A stretch of 32,343 nt of DNA from positions 1-32,343 of the forward strand of contig JAFRDO010000035.1 in the NCBI GenBank assembly GCA_017403825.1, written 5' to 3'. The notes under the pieces were generated by a model that had not been told where the DNA came from, ran no database searches, and saw nothing but the letters and a program-made list of their open reading frames with translations. The translations under genes were made by a program, and so were the position numbers. Source of the DNA: Kiritimatiellia bacterium. GTDB taxonomy: Bacteria > Verrucomicrobiota > Kiritimatiellia > RFP12 > UBA1067. Below, piece by piece: positions 20,319-29,336 of the stretch (position 1 is its first letter; each line of letters opens with the position of its first letter).

Positions 20319-23300
20319 ATGGTATTCAATCATGCACTTCAGGGTCGGCGCTTCTGGCTTGCGGCGCGGGCAATGCTCACGCTTGCTTTTCTTGCGCCGT
20401 CAGCCTGCGCAACGGAGCCTCTCGCCGCCGAGGACGCGGCGCGGTGGGTGGATCCGTTCATAGGCACGGCATGGACCGGCAACACGCACCCTGGCGCGTC
20501 TCTCCCGTTCGGACTCGTCCAGCCTGGGCCGGACTCAGGCACGGGCAACTGGAAGTACTGTGCGGGCTACAAGTGGAACGACCCGTGGATATACGGCTTC
20601 TCCCAGACCCACCTGAGCGGAACGGGCTGTCCCGAACTCGCCGACGTGCGCCTCTTGCCTTTCACTGGCAAAATGACGCTTCCTCCGGCAAAGTTCCGCG
20701 GCTACAAGGACTTCTCTTCTGAGAAGGCGGAGCCTGGCTACTATGCCGTCACGCTCACCAACTTCGGCGTCCGCGCCGAGATGACTTGCGGACGGCGCAT
20801 GGCCTTCCACCGCTGGACGCCTGCGAAGGGCGGCCGGCTGGAGGTTCTCGTCGACCCGCAGTGGGCCAGCGCACACGCCGACAAGATACCCGGTCACATA
20901 TTGTCCTACAATGGCGCGGCGCACGACGACAGGCGCACCGTCACCGGCGGCTACCGCCACAAGGCGTGGCTGGAGCGCGAGGTGCACTTCAAGCTGCGCT
21001 TTGACCGTCCGTGGGCCGCACGGCGAGAACTGCCGTGCGGCCCTGGCGAGAAGGCGCCGCGCACCGTCTACTCGTTCGACGTGCCGCCAGGCGGCTCGCT
21101 CGGCGCAAGGATCGCGATCTCGACAACGGACGACGACGGCGCCGAGCGCAACTTCGCCGCCGAAGACCGGCTCGACTTCGACTCAGCCCGCAAGGCGGCG
21201 CGGTGCGAATGGAACGAGCTCCTCTCCAGGGCTGAAATCCATGGTGCCGACCGTGCGCAGCTGACCACGTTCTACACGTCGCTCTACCACCTCTTTTTGC
21301 AGCCGAACGACATCGCCGACGCCGACGGACGCTATCGCGGCGCGGACGACAGGATTCACGTCGGAAAGGGCGGGCGCTATTTTACAGGGCTCTCGCTCTG
21401 GGACACGTTCCGCGCGGCTCACCCGCTCTATACGATCCTGACGCCGGAACTGGTCGAGCCTTTCGTAGAGTCGATGCTGGAGCAGTACCGGGCCGTCGGC
21501 TTCCTGCCGGTTATACCGTACTTCGGCTGCGAGTCGTATTGCATGATAGGCAACCATGCCGTGCCCGTGATCGTCGATGCCTGGCTGAAGGGCTTCCGAG
21601 GCTTCGACGGGAACCTCGCATATGAGGCCGTGACGAACTCGCTCACCGCGTCGCACGTGACGCCACATGGGACGCCTAAGATAAAGGAGGACTGGAACCT
21701 CCTGAATCGTTACGGGTACTATCCGTACGATATCGTGAAAGGGGAAAGCGTCTCGCGCACGCTGGAATGCTCCTACGACGACTGGTGCGCGGCGGCGTTT
21801 GCGCGCGCGCGCCGCGACTGGCCGGCGGAACGGTTCTTCTCGCACCGCGCAATGGCGTGGACGAACGTGCTTGACCGTTCGCTCGGACTTGTGCGCGGCA
21901 AGGATTCGCAAGGCCGTTGGCGCACTCCGTTCGACCCGTTCCGCTTTGGAGGCGGCGGTGACTGGGAGACGTACGACTGCACTGAAGGCAACGCCTGGCA
22001 GTGGACCTGGCACGTCTTCCAGGATCCGGCCGGCCTCGTCACCGCGCTCGGCGGAGCCCGCGCCTTCGCCGCAAAGCTCGATTCGGTCTTCCGTCAGCGG
22101 GAGATCCTCTCCGGGGCGGCTACGGCGGACGACACTACAGGCCTGATCGGGCAGTACGTGCACGGCAACGAGCCGAGCCATCACATCGCGTACTTCTACC
22201 AGTTCGCAGGCCGTCCCGACCGCACCGCCGCAATCGTGCGCGAAGTGTGCGACCGCTTCTACCTGCCAAAGCCCGACGGGCTATGCGGCAACGACGACTG
22301 CGGGCAGATGAGCGCGTGGTATGTGTTCGCGTGCCTCGGGTTCTATCCGTTCAACCCGTGCGGCGGCGACTACGTAGTCGGCGCGCCGCAGGCCGCCGAC
22401 GTCACGCTGCGCCTCGCCGATGGAAAGGCGTTCCGCGTCGTTGCGAAGAACCTGTCGAAGAAGAACAAGTACGTGCGTCGCATAACGCTGAACGGCAAGC
22501 CGCTGGAAGGGCTCTCCGTGCGCCACGCCGACATTGCGAAAGGCGGAGAACTCGTGTTCGAGATGGCGGCGGAGTCGCGTTTCCAGCCGAACAAGTACGA
22601 GCTGCCTCCGGCTTCTCGCGCGGTCGCGGAAGAGGCGCGCGCCGCAAAGGCCCGCATAGGCGCAGTCGCGGCAGGAAGGATCCTCGCCCATCGCGGCGAA
22701 AGTGAGGCGTGTCCCGAGAACACCGTGCCGGCGTTTGCCGCCGCCGTCGCAGGCGGCTTCGGCTTCGAGTTCGACGTATGGCTATCGAACGACGGCGAGC
22801 TCTTCGTCACCCACGACGCCTGGCTCGGCGCCAGGCGCGGCCATGCGGCGCGGGGCTGGGCCACGAACGTCATGTGGCGCGGTGCGCTGGAGAACAGCGA
22901 CGTCGGCGTTTGGAAGGATCCGAGGTGGCGTGGCACGCGCATGCCGGTCATCGACGATGCGCTCGCGTTCGCCGGCGACGGGCATGTCGCGGTAATCCAC
23001 GTCTGCGACTGCCGCTGGGAAAAGGTGATGCCGAAGGTGAAGGAGGCGATCGGGCGCCATGCCAACGTGAAGCCCGAGAACACCTACGTCCAGTGCGACA
23101 ACGGCTGGCTGAAGAAGAACATGCCCGGCTGGCGCGGCGTGTCATGCGCGCTGCCGCGCAAGGGCTGGCTCGTCACCGACGAGCCGATCGACCTGGACGC
23201 GGCGATACGCGGTATCGATCCTGCCGTCACGCCGCTCTGGGCTCCGCGCTGGGACGAAGACCTGATCACGGCCGGGCGCGTCGCGGCATGTCATGCGCGC

Positions 23301-23429
23301 GGCGTGAAGGTCGGCGTGTGGACCGTGAACGACGCCGCCTCGGCCTGGTCGGCGTTCGGCCGCGGAGTCGACTACGTGTACACCGACCGTCCGTTCGCCC
23401 TCATGGAGGAAATGAAATGCTTCAGGTAG
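20319..23429 (+). CDS. Exported GH92 alpha-mannosidase fused to a glycerophosphodiester phosphodiesterase domain
   Basis: The 1036-residue protein has a signal peptide (about 1-31, RRFWLAARAMLTLAFLAPSACA). The GH92 domain (~40-750) is complete: WVDPFIGTAWTGNTHPGASLPFG near its start, SGTGCPELADVRLLPF, HGNEPSHHIAYFY (from His615) and GNDDCGQMSAWYVFACLGFYP (from Gly657), the last two carrying family active-site and calcium-binding residues. GH92 enzymes are calcium-dependent exo-alpha-mannosidases. From about 785 a GDPD domain follows with HRG (791-793), ENT (800-802), Glu817/Asp819 in FEFDVW and His832 in THD, ending VGVWTVNDAASAWSAFGRG...YTDRP; the usual EIK strand is replaced by VAVIHVCD. 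The TTG at 20295 would place the -10 element inside the coding region, so ATG 20319 is preferred. GH92 genes are normally ~750 residues with no such partner. Confidence 0.93.
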   Translation: MVFNHALQGRRFWLAARAMLTLAFLAPSACATEPLAAEDAARWVDPFIGTAWTGNTHPGASLPFGLVQPGPDSGTGNWKYCAGYKWNDPWIYGFSQTHLSGTGCPELADVRLLPFTGKMTLPPAKFRGYKDFSSEKAEPGYYAVTLTNFGVRAEMTCGRRMAFHRWTPAKGGRLEVLVDPQWASAHADKIPGHILSYNGAAHDDRRTVTGGYRHKAWLEREVHFKLRFDRPWAARRELPCGPGEKAPRTVYSFDVPPGGSLGARIAISTTDDDGAERNFAAEDRLDFDSARKAARCEWNELLSRAEIHGADRAQLTTFYTSLYHLFLQPNDIADADGRYRGADDRIHVGKGGRYFTGLSLWDTFRAAHPLYTILTPELVEPFVESMLEQYRAVGFLPVIPYFGCESYCMIGNHAVPVIVDAWLKGFRGFDGNLAYEAVTNSLTASHVTPHGTPKIKEDWNLLNRYGYYPYDIVKGESVSRTLECSYDDWCAAAFARARRDWPAERFFSHRAMAWTNVLDRSLGLVRGKDSQGRWRTPFDPFRFGGGGDWETYDCTEGNAWQWTWHVFQDPAGLVTALGGARAFAAKLDSVFRQREILSGAATADDTTGLIGQYVHGNEPSHHIAYFYQFAGRPDRTAAIVREVCDRFYLPKPDGLCGNDDCGQMSAWYVFACLGFYPFNPCGGDYVVGAPQAADVTLRLADGKAFRVVAKNLSKKNKYVRRITLNGKPLEGLSVRHADIAKGGELVFEMAAESRFQPNKYELPPASRAVAEEARAAKARIGAVAAGRILAHRGESEACPENTVPAFAAAVAGGFGFEFDVWLSNDGELFVTHDAWLGARRGHAARGWATNVMWRGALENSDVGVWKDPRWRGTRMPVIDDALAFAGDGHVAVIHVCDCRWEKVMPKVKEAIGRHANVKPENTYVQCDNGWLKKNMPGWRGVSCALPRKGWLVTDEPIDLDAAIRGIDPAVTPLWAPRWDEDLITAGRVAACHARGVKVGVWTVNDAASAWSAFGRGVDYVYTDRPFALMEEMKCFR

Positions 23430-23596
23430 TTGTCTTAGCCGCCCTGACGCTTTTCGACTTCGAGTCGCCCGAGGGGCTCGTGAGGAGCATGACGGACTAC
23501 ACGTCCGACCCCGCCGCGATCATCGCATGGCGCGACGCGATGGCTGACTTGATCGAAGTATCTTCAACAACTGAAAACATGGAAAGGACAAAATGA
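23417..23596 (+). CDS. Small ORF of 59 residues, possible remnant of a secreted-protein gene
   Basis: This ORF begins inside the end of the GH92-GDPD gene and ends in overlap with the next gene's ATG (ATGA). The protein opens MLQVVVLAALTLFDFESPEG, like a short signal sequence followed by the start of a mature secreted protein, but is then cut short and ends in a polar tail (TTENMERTK). It fills the 163-base gap between two long genes. It could be a real coupling ORF or the stump left after deletion of a larger gene. Function unknown. Confidence 0.4.
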   Translation: MLQVVVLAALTLFDFESPEGLVRSMTDYTSDPAAIIAWRDAMADLIEVSSTTENMERTK

Positions 23597-26500
23597 ACAT
23601 GAAGGCAAGCAGAATCTTGTTGGCGGTCGTCGCGGCGTTCGCGGCGTTCGTGACATTCGCTGAAACTCTCGTGTTTGCGCCGGGCAACGGCGTGACGACG
23701 AACGTGACCGAGCGTCTCGCCGCAGGCGTCGACGTCCAGGCCAACGAGGGTGCCAGCGGCGGCGGCATCGTGAACCTCATGAATGCCGAGAACGGGGCCA
23801 TCGGCACGGCCGCGGTCAAGTGCGGTACTCTTGGCTTTGAAAACATTACAAGGTCCAGCATTGGCACGCTTTCGCTCGGCAACGGCACGTTCCGCTACAG
23901 GGGGGCGGAACCGGCGACGGCTAACATGAAAGTCGTTCTCGATACGGCGGCGCTTGACGATGCAGGCGTCATTTGGTGCGACGGCGACTTGAAGACTATC
24001 GGTACGTTCGACGTCAACAACGGCGCACTGATCAAGGCCGGCCCAGGCTCGTTCACGCTTGCGACCGCCTCCCGCCCTGACGGCCAGCGGCAGCTTCTGG
24101 CGCGTTCCGTTGCGGGAAGAAACTGGAACTGGATCATGAACATGAAGGCGAACGGCGATTCGCCGACGCAGGCGTATGCAAACCTGACTGTCCGAGAAGG
24201 CCATTTCGTGATTGACACCGCTCCCGGCGTGGAGACCGTCCTCGGCCCCACCGCGAACTCGTTCAACTATTCCGCGTATGTCATGTGCGGCGAACGCAGC
24301 GGCGCGACTGAACCGGGAAGCGAACCTTACGGGCACCTCGACATCAGGAACGGGACAGTCTACCTGAACTCCTCGATTCTCGTCGGGTACTATAACGGAA
24401 ACCCCACGACCCGCCCCGATGCCACCTCCGGCTCTTCCTTCAACATCTATGGCGGAACGGTCAAGAGCAGCGCAAGCGCCAAGATTTGGGTCGGAGAACT
24501 GTACAACATCTCCGAGGCACGTTCCGGACTGCCTTCGTTCAACGTTTATGGAGGAACAATCAGCAAGTTCGAGGAGGTCTTGCTTGCACGCAACCGCGGC
24601 GCCCGCGGCCGGTTCTTCCTTTCCGGCACGACGTTCGCGACGTCGAATCTGAAATGCGCGGACAAAAATGGCGGGACTTCCGCAGATGATGAGATAATTC
24701 CACTTGCGGAAGTTCACGTATGCTCGAACGGCGTGCTTGCGGCGGACACGATCAATCCCTGCGCAAAAGGCTTCTGCGACTTCTCGCTGAAGGTGACGGA
24801 CGGTGGAACGCTCCGCCTCGACCGGGCGATAGCGCCGACAGCCGCATATGCAACAAGCCCGATGCGGCTTATTCTCGACGGCGGAACGATTGAGCTTGCC
24901 GGCACCGGCTACGATATCGTGCCCTCCGGCTTCGTGACGCGTCTTGGTCCGCAGCAGTCCACGATAGCGGTAACGGGAACCGGCGCCTATGCGTTTTCCG
25001 GCCCTGTCGCGACCGATGACGCGCTTGTGCCGTCCTGCTCTACGGACGGCGGCCTCAAGATTGGCGGCAAGTCGGAGACGACAGTCGCTTTTGCCGGCGG
25101 CATGACGATTTCCGGACCGGTTATCGTCGACAAGAATGCGAAGTTGCGGTTCCTTGACGATGCATCGGTGGGTGCGCTTGCGGCGGAGGACGACGATGCG
25201 TCGTTCGCGTTCGTGTGGAACGGCTCGCGCTTCGCAACGCTGACTGCCGGTGGCTGGAACGTTCCCGGCACGGTGCGCATCTCGTTTGACGGGACGTGGT
25301 CTGCCGGAACTTACGACCTCGTGTCCATGCCGTCCGATGCGACGGTGGATCTCAGCCATGTCGTGCTGAATGCGGCGAGCGACGCTGCAGATGCCACCTT
25401 CGCGACGCGTACCGAGAACGGTCGCGTAATCCTCTCTGTCACGCTGGCTGCGCGTACAGTCGCGTCGTTCGTGTGGGACAACCCGGCTGGAGGCGTGTGG
25501 AGCGACGGATCGAACTGGGGCGACGGCAGCGGCGACGCGCCGTCCGGCACCGACGCACGCGCAGTGTTTTCAACCGCCGCCGACGCCCAGGGCACCGCAG
25601 TTACGCTGGCAAGCGGCGTCACGCTCGGCGGAATGACGCTTTCCGCCGAGCCAGGCTATGCGCTTTCCGGCGCGACGATTACGTTAGACAACGCCGGCGG
25701 CCCGGCGACAGTTGCTGCGACTGCCGGATCGAGTGAAATCGCTGCGCCAGTCGCGATGGCCGGCGAAACGTACCTGAACGCTGCCTCTGGCGCATCGCTC
25801 GAAGTCTCAGGGGCGATTTCCGGTTACGGTCCGCTGACGGTGAACGCCAGTGGCGGCAGCGGTTTGGTGACGCTCTCTGGCGCGAACACGTTCGCGACGG
25901 CGCCATGCGTGAAGGCCGGCACGATGCGCGTCACGACTGTAGCCGACACCGGAAGCGCCTCGGCCGCCGGAGCCGGTTCGGCGATCCGCGTCGGAACGGC
26001 CGTGTTCGAATACGCCGGTACGGCGGCTGGCGCGACCGACCGAACGTTTGAACTTGCGGCGGCGGCAAACGCGAAATCTGCAATCGGCGCGGCGGAAGGG
26101 TCGACCCTTACGGTGAACGGAGCCGTCAACGTTGCAAGCGACACGGTCTTCGCGAAATCGGGTGCGGGCACGGTCGTTCTGAACGGTTTCGTCGGCTACA
26201 ACTTCCCGCACGGCGTCGCCGTCGATGAGGGCACGCTGGCGCTGAACGGCGGTCCGGCGACAGTGCATGAGCAGTTTGCGATGACGGTTGCAAGCGGGGC
26301 GGCACTCGCCTTGACCGGCAGCGGAATCCTGCACGCGCGCGTACTGACAGGCGCGGGGAGCGTGCTTTGGAACGGCGGCATATGGTATCCTTCCTTCGGA
26401 CACGCCAATATCTATGGGGTCACGGCATTCTCGGTGGCGTCCAGCTTCATCGGCGCGAACGGCGCGATGATCGACCTCTCTGACATGGCCGACCAGGATC

Positions 26501-29325
26501 TGCCGCTTGGCGGGGCATGGGCGACGGCAGACGGCGTGGCGACGGACGGCGGCATCGTGATTTCCTCATCGCACCCTGCGACGAACAACAAGTTGATGTC
26601 CGTTTCGTTCCTGCCGACCGCCACGTATGGCTTCAGCGGTCCCGTCACGCTTGCGTCGGGCGGCGTGGCGAAAACGACAGGAGCGGCGCTTGCGGCCAAT
26701 TCCGTCGTTGTGCAGGCGGACGGTGCGATTGCCGCCGCAATGAGCGGTTCGGCGGCGCAGGAGGCGAATGTGAAGAGCTTGACGCTGGCGGCGGGCTCGA
26801 GCGTCTTCTCATACGTCTCCGGCGCGGGCGTCTGCGCGACGCTGCGAGCGACCGATTCTCTGTCCGTCGGCGGCACGGTCTACGTGGCGCTCTGCTCGGG
26901 AACTGGCATTCCCGACCTTGCGACGACGGCCGGCACGTATGCGATTCTGCGCGGTCCGAAGGGGACGCTCGATGCGTCGAAGTTCGCAATGTCGCTGCGC
27001 TACGCTTCGGCGAACGGCACGTTTGCACTCGACACCTCCTCGCCGGACTACGACCAGGTTGATCTCACGCTTGCTTCCGCGTCGACGTACAACAGCCAGA
27101 CTCAGATGGACTTCCGCCGCGACTTCGTCTGGACTGCAGGCTCCGGCAGCTGGAGTGATGCGGCGAACTGGGAGTGCGGTCTTGTCCCGTATGACAGCTA
27201 TGTGAGCCGCATGCGGGCAATCTTCCCGTCGACTGTGGCGGACGGCACCCGCGTCTCGCTTGGCGGCAACCGCATCGTGGAGGTGCTGGAGACGGCCGTG
27301 CCCGGCGACCTTTGGCTGACGGACGGCACCATGAATGCGCGCGGCAGTGGGGAATATGCATTCATCAAGACGACAGCTGGGACGCTTCACCTGCCGGACG
27401 CCCTTTTCGACGAGTGGCGTTGGCAGTATATGGACACTGCGTCCTGCGCTACGCAGATTGTAGAAGGCGTCCTTTCCGATGTGAAGCAAGCGGTATATGT
27501 GAACAATCTTGTGAGGCCGGGCGGCATGGTCCGCGCGACACGCGGCACAGTCCACCACTTCAACGTCTATTCCGGCACTCTGGCCGTTGCTCCGGAACTT
27601 CTTGACAGGAACACGTCGAACATCGACAACTGCACGCTGTCGCTTGTGGAGTCTGGCGACGTCCTGGCCGGGATCGCGGGTTCCAACGGCATGAACCTGC
27701 GCGTCGAAGCGGGAGAGGAAGTCTTCTTCTGGAACAACGTGTCGTGCTTAGGACCGTTCATAAAGACTGGAGCGGGTACGGCGTATCTTGGCGGTTCTGG
27801 CTCTGTGACGCTCGGTAACTCTGTGCGAAACAACGCCGACAACATTTATTCGACGGCGGCGACGGAGATCCCGGCGAACGGCGACCTGCCGCAATCTGGA
27901 CTTACTTCGCTTGCCGTCGCGGCCGGCAAACTTGTCCTCGGTCTTGATGAAAGGCAGAGCATTACCGTCAGCGGCTCCGGTGCAGGCCTGCACGTCGGGC
28001 AATACATCGCCGACTTTGACGAAAACGGTGACGTGCTGGATTCCGAGCTGGAGATCCTCGGCGGCAACGTCCAGGTCTGGGGTGACGTGAACATCGGGCG
28101 CAACGCCGGTGCATACCGCCTGAGGAGGGACAGCGGCGAGAAGAAGCGCAACCTGACGCTTACCGTGCGGGGTGGAAGGCTCAACTTCAACGGAAGCTTC
28201 TACATGGTGTCTGATAACCAGGCGTATTACAACGGTACGGCGACGTTCAATCTGCATGGAGGCACGGTCACGTCGTCTGGTCAGTATGTCAACATGGCTT
28301 ATACTCGCACGACTCACGTTGAACACGGCTACGCCAAGTCGGTCGTGAATGTCTATGGCGGAATGTTCACCAACACGGTGACGGAACTTAAACTGAATCC
28401 CGGCGGCGCCGGCAACATAGAGATCAACCTATATGGCGGTGATTTCGCCTGGACCGCGCCGTTCAAGTTCGACGGCGGCAATTCTATGTTCACTGGAAAT
28501 ATAAACTTCCACGGCGGAACGTTCACAGCTCCGTACATAACGCGCAATTACGGCGGAGGGAATCATAGCTTCTACTTCAACGGTGGTTCGTACCGTCCTA
28601 CGCAGGATGGCGCCTCGCTTCGAATGAATGCGAATTATCCCTGGACGTCGGTCGTCGTCTCTACGAACGGAGCGGCGTTTGACATTCCGGGGGCGAACAC
28701 CTTTACGCTCAACCAGGCGTTCACGCACGATGCCGCGCTCGGCGCGGTGCGCGACGGCGGCATTCGCAAGCGCGGCACCGGCACGCTGCTCCTCACCGTC
28801 GCCAACACGTTCACCGGTCCGTGCGTAGCCGAAGGGGGCGTGATGCGTCCTACGGTGGCGGCGGCCGTCTCCGGTGGCGTGGGCGCGAGCGGATATGGCG
28901 TGTTCGACATGAACGGGTTCGACCTGACGGTGCCGGAGCTTGTGGGCGAGGGCGGTCGTGTCGCCAACGGCACGCTTACTGTCACGGAGCGGATCGCGAC
29001 AGAGACGTTCGTCGCGGTCGAGGACGTCGAGATTAGCGAAGGCGTGACGTTCGCGAGCAACTTGGAGAATTACATCAGGGTCCTGTCGTCCGCCGCCGGT
29101 TCGCTCGTCGTTGACTTCGGTCGCGACGCGTCGGATCCGCTGCCGAAGGGTCTCGCCGTCAAGGTCGCCGAGATGCCTTCCGGCTCGAGCATTGCGATTT
29201 CAGGCGTCAACACCGGTCGCGAGGGACGCTGGGAAGTCGTTGGCGAGCGTCGCAACGAGTCTAACGGCATGGTCGAGGTCTGGGCGGTCTTGAGGCCGAT
29301 CGGCTCCGCTCTTATCCTGCGGTGA
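23593..29325 (+). CDS. Giant secreted beta-helix protein with autotransporter-associated strand repeats
   Basis: The 1910-residue protein has a signal peptide (about 1-23, ILLAVVAAFAAFVTFA). It is Gly/Thr/Ala-rich throughout. Autotransporter-associated beta-strand motifs occur at SGLVTLSGANTFATAPCVKAG (near 25859), KSGAGTVVLNGF (near 26158), KTGAGTAYLGGSG and RGTGTLLLTVANTFTGPC (near 28770). Two VW...WSDGSNW / VWTAGSGSWSDAANW headers (about residues 627 and 1178) begin large sub-blocks. Seven NxYGGT-type rungs occur in two clusters. There is no C-terminal outer-membrane barrel, PEP-CTERM or LPXTG motif, so its anchoring is unclear. GGAAAGGA (23581-23588) precedes the overlapping ATGs at 23593 and 23599. 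It is probably a surface adhesin or glycan-binding fibre expressed with the GH92 enzyme. Confidence 0.85.
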   Translation: MNMKASRILLAVVAAFAAFVTFAETLVFAPGNGVTTNVTERLAAGVDVQANEGASGGGIVNLMNAENGAIGTAAVKCGTLGFENITRSSIGTLSLGNGTFRYRGAEPATANMKVVLDTAALDDAGVIWCDGDLKTIGTFDVNNGALIKAGPGSFTLATASRPDGQRQLLARSVAGRNWNWIMNMKANGDSPTQAYANLTVREGHFVIDTAPGVETVLGPTANSFNYSAYVMCGERSGATEPGSEPYGHLDIRNGTVYLNSSILVGYYNGNPTTRPDATSGSSFNIYGGTVKSSASAKIWVGELYNISEARSGLPSFNVYGGTISKFEEVLLARNRGARGRFFLSGTTFATSNLKCADKNGGTSADDEIIPLAEVHVCSNGVLAADTINPCAKGFCDFSLKVTDGGTLRLDRAIAPTAAYATSPMRLILDGGTIELAGTGYDIVPSGFVTRLGPQQSTIAVTGTGAYAFSGPVATDDALVPSCSTDGGLKIGGKSETTVAFAGGMTISGPVIVDKNAKLRFLDDASVGALAAEDDDASFAFVWNGSRFATLTAGGWNVPGTVRISFDGTWSAGTYDLVSMPSDATVDLSHVVLNAASDAADATFATRTENGRVILSVTLAARTVASFVWDNPAGGVWSDGSNWGDGSGDAPSGTDARAVFSTAADAQGTAVTLASGVTLGGMTLSAEPGYALSGATITLDNAGGPATVAATAGSSEIAAPVAMAGETYLNAASGASLEVSGAISGYGPLTVNASGGSGLVTLSGANTFATAPCVKAGTMRVTTVADTGSASAAGAGSAIRVGTAVFEYAGTAAGATDRTFELAAAANAKSAIGAAEGSTLTVNGAVNVASDTVFAKSGAGTVVLNGFVGYNFPHGVAVDEGTLALNGGPATVHEQFAMTVASGAALALTGSGILHARVLTGAGSVLWNGGIWYPSFGHANIYGVTAFSVASSFIGANGAMIDLSDMADQDLPLGGAWATADGVATDGGIVISSSHPATNNKLMSVSFLPTATYGFSGPVTLASGGVAKTTGAALAANSVVVQADGAIAAAMSGSAAQEANVKSLTLAAGSSVFSYVSGAGVCATLRATDSLSVGGTVYVALCSGTGIPDLATTAGTYAILRGPKGTLDASKFAMSLRYASANGTFALDTSSPDYDQVDLTLASASTYNSQTQMDFRRDFVWTAGSGSWSDAANWECGLVPYDSYVSRMRAIFPSTVADGTRVSLGGNRIVEVLETAVPGDLWLTDGTMNARGSGEYAFIKTTAGTLHLPDALFDEWRWQYMDTASCATQIVEGVLSDVKQAVYVNNLVRPGGMVRATRGTVHHFNVYSGTLAVAPELLDRNTSNIDNCTLSLVESGDVLAGIAGSNGMNLRVEAGEEVFFWNNVSCLGPFIKTGAGTAYLGGSGSVTLGNSVRNNADNIYSTAATEIPANGDLPQSGLTSLAVAAGKLVLGLDERQSITVSGSGAGLHVGQYIADFDENGDVLDSELEILGGNVQVWGDVNIGRNAGAYRLRRDSGEKKRNLTLTVRGGRLNFNGSFYMVSDNQAYYNGTATFNLHGGTVTSSGQYVNMAYTRTTHVEHGYAKSVVNVYGGMFTNTVTELKLNPGGAGNIEINLYGGDFAWTAPFKFDGGNSMFTGNINFHGGTFTAPYITRNYGGGNHSFYFNGGSYRPTQDGASLRMNANYPWTSVVVSTNGAAFDIPGANTFTLNQAFTHDAALGAVRDGGIRKRGTGTLLLTVANTFTGPCVAEGGVMRPTVAAAVSGGVGASGYGVFDMNGFDLTVPELVGEGGRVANGTLTVTERIATETFVAVEDVEISEGVTFASNLENYIRVLSSAAGSLVVDFGRDASDPLPKGLAVKVAEMPSGSSIAISGVNTGREGRWEVVGERRNESNGMVEVWAVLRPIGSALILR
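24439..24600 (+). repeat. NxYGGT-type beta-helix rungs, cluster 1 (two units)
   Basis: Two units begin FNIYGGTV (24439) and FNVYGGTI (24538), 33 residues apart. Each is followed by a short stretch ending in a solvent-exposed turn. The same motif recurs five times near the other end of the protein. Confidence 0.6.
28246..28620 (+). repeat. NxYGG-type beta-helix rungs, cluster 2 (five units)
   Basis: Units start FNLHGGTV (28246), VNVYGGMF (28345), INLYGGDF (28423), INFHGGTF (28501) and YFNGGSY (28573). Spacings are 33, 26, 26 and 24 residues. Such regular spacing is expected for turns of a right-handed beta-helix, with the aromatic/Gly-Gly at a corner. Confidence 0.65.
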
Positions 29326-29336
29326 GGGAGACGGAA

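Noticed and set aside
29240..29325. C-terminus of the giant beta-helix protein as an autotransporter barrel or PEP-CTERM signal
   Set aside because: The end lacks a beta-barrel length domain, a PEP motif with hydrophobic helix, or a terminal aromatic residue.
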